From positions 1-9,198 of the forward strand of contig DATKDF010000248.1 in NCBI GenBank assembly GCA_035512795.1: a DNA stretch of 9,198 bases, read 5' to 3'. Source of the stretch: DATKDF01 sp035512795. GTDB lineage: Bacteria; Acidobacteriota; Vicinamibacteria; Vicinamibacterales; SCN-69-37. Positions 6,143 through 9,198 of this stretch are shown piece after piece; the first letter of the stretch is position 1, and every line of letters begins with the position of its first letter. The translations under genes and the position numbers were made by a program. The notes under the pieces were generated by a model. That model was given only the letters and a program-made list of their open reading frames with translations, was not told the origin of the DNA and ran no database searches.

Positions 6143-6738
6143 TGTCGGGCACCGATCCGCTGGCCGCGCTTGTGGCGGCCTTGCAGCGGCTGCCGGGGAT
6201 CGGCGCTCGCAGTGCCCAACGGCTGGCTTATCACCTGCTGAAGACACCGCGGGAAGACGTCGACGCGCTGGCGGCGGCCATGCTGTCGATCAAGGACCGG
6301 GTCACCTACTGCTCGATCTGCACGAACATCACCGACGTGGACCCGTGCCGCTTCTGCACCGATTCGAAACGGGACGGCCGTGCGATCTGTGTCGTCGAGC
6401 AGCCCGAGAACGTGCAGGCCGTCGAGAAAACCCGGGGCTTTCGCGGACGCTACCACGTGCTGATGGGGACAATCGCGCCGCTGCAGGGCATCGGTCCGGA
6501 CGACCTGAAGATCAAGGGGTTGCTCGCGCGGGTGGCCGAAGGTGGCGTCGAAGAGGTGATCCTGGCCACCAATCCCACGGTCGAAGGCGAAGCCACGGCG
6601 CTCTATCTCGCCAGGCTCCTCAAGCCGCTCGGGGTCCGCGTCTCGCGCATCGCCATGGGGGTTGCGGTCGGGAGCGACATCGACTACACCGACGAGTTCA
6701 CGATGTCGAAGGCGATCGAGGGGCGACGGGAGATGTGA
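6142..6738 (+). CDS. recR: Recombination mediator protein RecR
   Basis: A 198-residue protein matching the usual RecR length. RecR forms ring-shaped oligomers and, with RecO (and RecF), loads RecA onto SSB-coated single-stranded DNA at gaps. The helix-hairpin-helix is at residues 16-33 (RLPGIGARSAQRLAYHLL). The zinc finger has Cys57, Cys60, Cys69 and Cys72. The Toprim domain begins near 80 with AICVVEQPENV (conserved Glu86) and contains HVLMGTIAPLQGIGPDDL (105-122). The Walker B-like region EEVILATNPTVEGEATALYL (137-156) and the C-terminal DYTDEFTMSKAIEGRREM complete the family pattern. All key residues are present. Translation is coupled to ybaB by a one-base stop/start overlap. The 3' end overlaps a convergent minus-strand gene by 41 bp, so no terminator fits between them. 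Confidence 0.98.
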   Translation: MSGTDPLAALVAALQRLPGIGARSAQRLAYHLLKTPREDVDALAAAMLSIKDRVTYCSICTNITDVDPCRFCTDSKRDGRAICVVEQPENVQAVEKTRGFRGRYHVLMGTIAPLQGIGPDDLKIKGLLARVAEGGVEEVILATNPTVEGEATALYLARLLKPLGVRVSRIAMGVAVGSDIDYTDEFTMSKAIEGRREM

Positions 6739-7735
6739 GACGGCGCCGGGTCCGTCGGACGACGAGGACGACGCCGACCGCCGCCCAGACCAGCACCCGC
6801 CCCTTGCGCACGAGCGCCAGGGTCAGTCCCGTGGCGCCGCCAAGCCCGATCGCCTCGGCCACCTCCCGAGAGGCGTACTCGTCGACACCCAGCCGCAGCG
6901 GGACGATCTTGAACACGACGTTGACGATGCGGCTGAAGGTGTCGAGGACGAACGCCTCGAGTGGCAGCGACGCCCCCGTGAGGAGCCAGAGCACGCCCCA
7001 CGTCTCGATGAAGCTGAAGACGTGGAATGTGGCTTCGGCCAGGACGACCGTGGCCAGCCGGCCGGCCTGACCCCCGGACGACCCGTAGGACTGCTGCTCG
7101 AACGTCCGGACGTGGTCGACGAGCCCCCGCAGGCGGGCCGAGGGCAGCCGGGACACGACGGCGCTCGCAAGCGCCGGGCGCTGCCAGGCCAGCCAGGCGG
7201 CGCCGGCCAGCACGACGGCCATCAGGACGAGCGCAACGATGCCGGCATCGGCGACGACACCGGGAACGGGGAATGCCACGAGCATCGCGGCCGTGCCGAG
7301 CACGACGTAGATGGCCACCGAGACGCTGTAGAAGAAGTTCTCGGCGGTCAGGGCGGCCGCCGCCCGCGACGGAGGGACCGCGCGGCCGAGGTACATCACC
7401 TTGGTCGGCTCGCCGACGAGGATGCTGAGCGGCGTGAGGTTCCCCAGCGCATCGCCGGCCATCGCTGCTGCCACCACAGGTCCGAGCCGTACGCCGGGTG
7501 GCAACAGCGCACGCCAGGCGAGAGCGCGCAGGACGAACCGGAACCACGACAGGACGAGGACGCCGGCAAAGCCGGCGCCGACAGCCGAGAAGCCTGACGC
7601 GATCTCGGCCAGGCCGACCTGTCTCACCTGCCAGACGAGCAGCGCCGTTCCGACGAGCGCCGCGACGATCGTGAGCGCGATCGAACGACGAGAGGGGTGC
7701 TCGCGAGCCGGCGCGGCAGTCACGGCAGAGAGCAT
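6698..7735 (-). CDS. LPG-synthase transmembrane-domain (UPF0104, flippase-like) membrane protein
   Basis: A 345-residue polytopic inner-membrane protein of the PF03706-like family, which covers the membrane part of MprF (lysyl-phosphatidylglycerol synthase/flippase) and many stand-alone relatives with unproven roles in lipid or glycolipid handling. Seven or eight hydrophobic segments are visible, at about 19-36, 50-70, 86-107, 132-155, 162-184, 226-253, 262-280 and 299-326. Family-like motifs are GNLTPLSILVGEP (98-110), with its conserved Asn, Pro and Gly-Glu, and VPLRLGVDE (278-286), a form of the C-terminal P-x-G-x-x-E motif. There is no soluble aminoacyltransferase domain, so it is not a complete MprF. 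The ATG at 7735 has AGGGGG only 1 nt away, which is closer than normal; GTG at 7723 (codon 5) is an alternative start. The 3' end overlaps recR. The substrate cannot be stated. Confidence 0.85.
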   Translation of the reverse strand: MLSAVTAAPAREHPSRRSIALTIVAALVGTALLVWQVRQVGLAEIASGFSAVGAGFAGVLVLSWFRFVLRALAWRALLPPGVRLGPVVAAAMAGDALGNLTPLSILVGEPTKVMYLGRAVPPSRAAAALTAENFFYSVSVAIYVVLGTAAMLVAFPVPGVVADAGIVALVLMAVVLAGAAWLAWQRPALASAVVSRLPSARLRGLVDHVRTFEQQSYGSSGGQAGRLATVVLAEATFHVFSFIETWGVLWLLTGASLPLEAFVLDTFSRIVNVVFKIVPLRLGVDEYASREVAEAIGLGGATGLTLALVRKGRVLVWAAVGVVLVVRRTRRRLTSPVAPRSPSTS

Positions 7736-7741
7736 ACCCCC

Positions 7742-7747
7742 TATAAT
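7742..7747 (+). promoter_or_regulatory. Consensus -10 box in the divergent 18-bp gap, possibly for a leaderless transcript
   Basis: A perfect TATAAT lies between the divergent starts at 7735 (minus) and 7754 (plus). The spacing places the predicted start of transcription at or within a base or two of the ATG at 7754, so the plus-strand message would have little or no leader. Any -35 would lie inside the 5' end of the minus-strand gene; none is convincing (GTCACG at 7719-7724). Confidence 0.5.
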
Positions 7748-7753
7748 CGGGCG

Positions 7754-8386
7754 ATGCTGCCCGCCTCGTACGCCACGCCTGTGGCGGCCGTCCTCGTGGC
7801 AGGTGGACTGCTCGCCTGTTTCGCCGGCTACCGCCTGTTCCGCGTCGTGCTCGGCGTCTACGGGTTCATCCTCGGCGCAGCCGTGACGACGTCGATGCTG
7901 GGCGAGGCGGGGATGTGGGCGCTCGTGCTGGCGGCTGTCGTGGGCGGACTGGTCGGGGCGACGCTGATGATCGCCGCGTACTTCGTGGGCGTCGGGTTGG
8001 TCGGCGCGGGGCTGGCGGTGCTCGGCCTGAACCTGTTCTGGCGGCTGGTCGGCGGCGACCCGCCGACAGTCGTCCTGGTCATCGTCGCGGTGCTCGGCGC
8101 GCTCGGGGCGCTGTCGGTGGCGCGCTGGGTCGTGATCTTCGGCACGGCCCTGGCCGGGTCGTGGACCGCGCTCGTCGGCGGTCTGGCGCTCGGCGGGGAC
8201 ACCGATGCGTTACGGGCGGCATCGGCGGGCGACGTGTGGGTGATCTACCCGCTCGGGCCGGGTGCCGAGGGCGACTGGTGGATGCCGGCGCTCTGGTTCG
8301 TCCTGACGTGTTTCGGCGTGCTGGTGCAGCTGAAGACGACAGGCAAGACAGGGAAGCGGAAGAAACGGCCGCGGGCGGCCGAATGA
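7754..8386 (+). CDS. Polytopic membrane protein, DUF4203/TMEM198-like
   Basis: A 210-residue integral membrane protein dominated by Gly/Ala/Val/Leu. About seven hydrophobic segments are visible, near residues 8-28, 30-48, 54-74, 75-96, 104-122, 123-148 and 176-192, followed by a Lys/Arg-rich cytoplasmic tail (KTTGKTGKRKKRPR). The alternating glycine-rich helices with FRVVLGVYGFILGA near 29-42 resemble the DUF4203 (TMEM198/TM7SF3-like) family, whose molecular function in bacteria is unknown; I base this on pattern only. The ATG at 7754 follows a TATAAT box by 6 nt and has no Shine-Dalgarno; the upstream in-frame GTG at 7697 would read through the promoter and adds charged, non-family residues. 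The next gene begins 28 nt downstream on the same strand, so the two may be co-transcribed. Low sequence complexity limits certainty about the family. Confidence 0.78.
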   Translation: MLPASYATPVAAVLVAGGLLACFAGYRLFRVVLGVYGFILGAAVTTSMLGEAGMWALVLAAVVGGLVGATLMIAAYFVGVGLVGAGLAVLGLNLFWRLVGGDPPTVVLVIVAVLGALGALSVARWVVIFGTALAGSWTALVGGLALGGDTDALRAASAGDVWVIYPLGPGAEGDWWMPALWFVLTCFGVLVQLKTTGKTGKRKKRPRAAE

Positions 8387-8414
8387 CGGACGACATTCGA
8401 GGAGAACAGACACC

Positions 8415-8855
8415 ATGGCTTCGTTTTCGAGACACGTGACGGTTGACTGGCAAGGATCGGTTCGCGAGGGCAACGGCAAGGCCACGGCTGGCACTGGCGC
8501 GTTCACGCTGCCGGTCACGTTTCCACGGCGCGTTGGGGAGCCCGAGGGCTCGACGAGCCCGGAGGAGCTCGTCGCGGCGGCCCATTCGACCTGTTACGCC
8601 ATGGCGCTCAGCGCCACGGTGGGACGCAAGGGAGGCGCCATTGCCCGGACGCACGTCACCTGTACGGTCACCGCCGATTTCGGCGACGCCGGCATCACGA
8701 TCCAGACGTCAGCGCTGGAAGTCGTGGCCGAGGGACTGACCGGCATCGAGGCAGGGGACTTTCAGGCGGTGGCCGAGGAGGCCGAGGGAAAATGCCCGGT
8801 CTCGAATGCGCTCCGCAGGTCACTCGACATCTCGGTCAAGGCCAGCACCAGGTAG
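8415..8855 (+). CDS. osmC: OsmC-family peroxiredoxin (organic hydroperoxide reductase)
   Basis: A 146-residue cytoplasmic thiol peroxidase matching OsmC in length and pattern, expected to reduce organic hydroperoxides. The catalytic pair is visible: Cys60 in AAAHSTCYAMAL (54-65) and Cys127 in CPVSNAL (127-133). The active-site Glu is in SPEELVAAA (Glu50 or Glu51), and an Arg pair at 38-39 matches the Arg that activates the peroxidatic cysteine. The N-terminal strand block (VTVDWQGSVREGNGKAT) is also typical. An extra Cys83 is not part of the catalytic pair. GAGGAG at 8399-8404 is the ribosome site, 10 nt before the ATG. The 28-nt gap after the membrane-protein gene suggests an operon, though a functional link is not evident. 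A strong hairpin lies about 46 nt past the stop. Confidence 0.95.
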   Translation: MASFSRHVTVDWQGSVREGNGKATAGTGAFTLPVTFPRRVGEPEGSTSPEELVAAAHSTCYAMALSATVGRKGGAIARTHVTCTVTADFGDAGITIQTSALEVVAEGLTGIEAGDFQAVAEEAEGKCPVSNALRRSLDISVKASTR

Positions 8856-8901
8856 GCGCCAGCGCGCCCGGAACGGCGCGGCCCGCTGTCCGGCAACGAA
8901 A

Positions 8902-8931
8902 ACGGGGCGGGACCGTGAGGTCCCGCCCCGT
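8902..8931. terminator. Hairpin terminator between convergent genes
   Basis: A perfect 13-bp stem (8902-8914 with 8919-8931, mostly G-C) closes a GTGA loop, which is a GNRA tetraloop on the plus strand. On the minus strand the stem is followed by TTTTCGTTG, a usable U-rich tract, so it best fits an intrinsic terminator of the minus-strand receptor gene. On the plus strand the following GTGTGTGCGTT is a weaker tract, but the stem probably also stops osmC transcripts. Confidence 0.8.
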
Positions 8932-8960
8932 GTGTGTGCGTTAGATGAAGCGTGCCGGTG

Positions 8961-9198
8961 TTACCAGGACACGCGTCCCACCAACTGCGTGATCCGCGCG
9001 GCGGTGGCGCCTGTCAGGCCGGTCACTTCGTAACCGGTCCCGGTCGTGCTGCCCACACCGCTGATCGGGTTGAAGTTGACGACGTTGAAGGCGTTGAGCA
9101 TCTCGAGGCGGAACTCGGCCCGCACCCGGCCGGTAATCGGCACGAGCTTGACAATCGAGAGGTCCACGTTCTTCACCCAGGGCGAGTCGATCGTGATG
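8961..9198 (-). CDS. C-terminal end of a TonB-dependent/Oar-like outer-membrane receptor (5' truncated)
   Basis: The minus strand is open from the window edge to the TAA at 8961-8963, giving about 78 residues; the start lies outside the window. The sequence has the hallmark C-terminal pattern of acidobacterial carboxypeptidase-regulatory-like/TonB-dependent (Oar-like) receptors. It reads SPWVKNVDLSIVKLVPI, then RVRAEFRLEMLNAFNVVNF (the usual E-x-R-x-E-x-x-NAFN-x-x-NF motif), then ARITQLVGRVSW. The terminal aromatic residue after alternating hydrophobics is the beta-signal recognised by the BAM assembly machine. A first in-frame start codon (GTG at 9176) is internal and not the real start. Such proteins are large 22-strand barrels, often present in many copies per acidobacterial genome and thought to take up glycans or other large substrates. 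The hairpin at 8902-8931 is its likely terminator. Confidence 0.85.
   Translation of the reverse strand, partial: ITIDSPWVKNVDLSIVKLVPITGRVRAEFRLEMLNAFNVVNFNPISGVGSTTGTGYEVTGLTGATAARITQLVGRVSW

Overview
The window is GC-rich with strong G/C at third codon positions. It looks like a chromosomal piece of an Acidobacteriota member, possibly Vicinamibacteria. That is an inference from the Oar-like outer-membrane receptor C-terminus at the right edge, from secreted TPR/FG-GAP and SurA-like proteins, and from base composition. No mobile element, CRISPR array, phage gene, tRNA or rRNA was seen.

Left part (1-3973): the C-terminal end of an unrecognised protein (1-270); a translationally coupled ArsR-type regulator and SRPBCC/AHSA1 protein (417-1258); a lipoprotein-like parvulin peptidyl-prolyl isomerase (1318-2391); and a secreted TPR plus FG-GAP propeller protein (2536-3973) whose reading frame is broken twice by apparent one-base deletions.

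Middle (4000-6738): a DNA-maintenance block of small-type signal recognition particle RNA (ffs), dnaX, ybaB/ebfC and recR. Genes are packed tightly: 21 nt from the RNA to dnaX, 6 nt from dnaX to ybaB, and a TGATG overlap from ybaB to recR. This order is classic in bacteria, and the RNA sits here without being captured by any protein-coding frame.

Right part (6698-9198): a minus-strand polytopic membrane protein of the LPG-synthase/UPF0104 flippase-like family, which overlaps the end of recR tail to tail by 41 bp. Only 18 bp separate its start from a divergent plus-strand pair, a DUF4203-like membrane protein and an OsmC peroxiredoxin. A strong hairpin then separates osmC from the convergent end of the receptor gene.

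Several transcription units have a -10-like hexamer at a sensible distance but no clear -35. I see no convincing new multi-gene system. The points most worth a second look are the doubly frameshifted TPR/FG-GAP gene, the ffs-dnaX junction with no terminator, and the possibly leaderless start at 7754.
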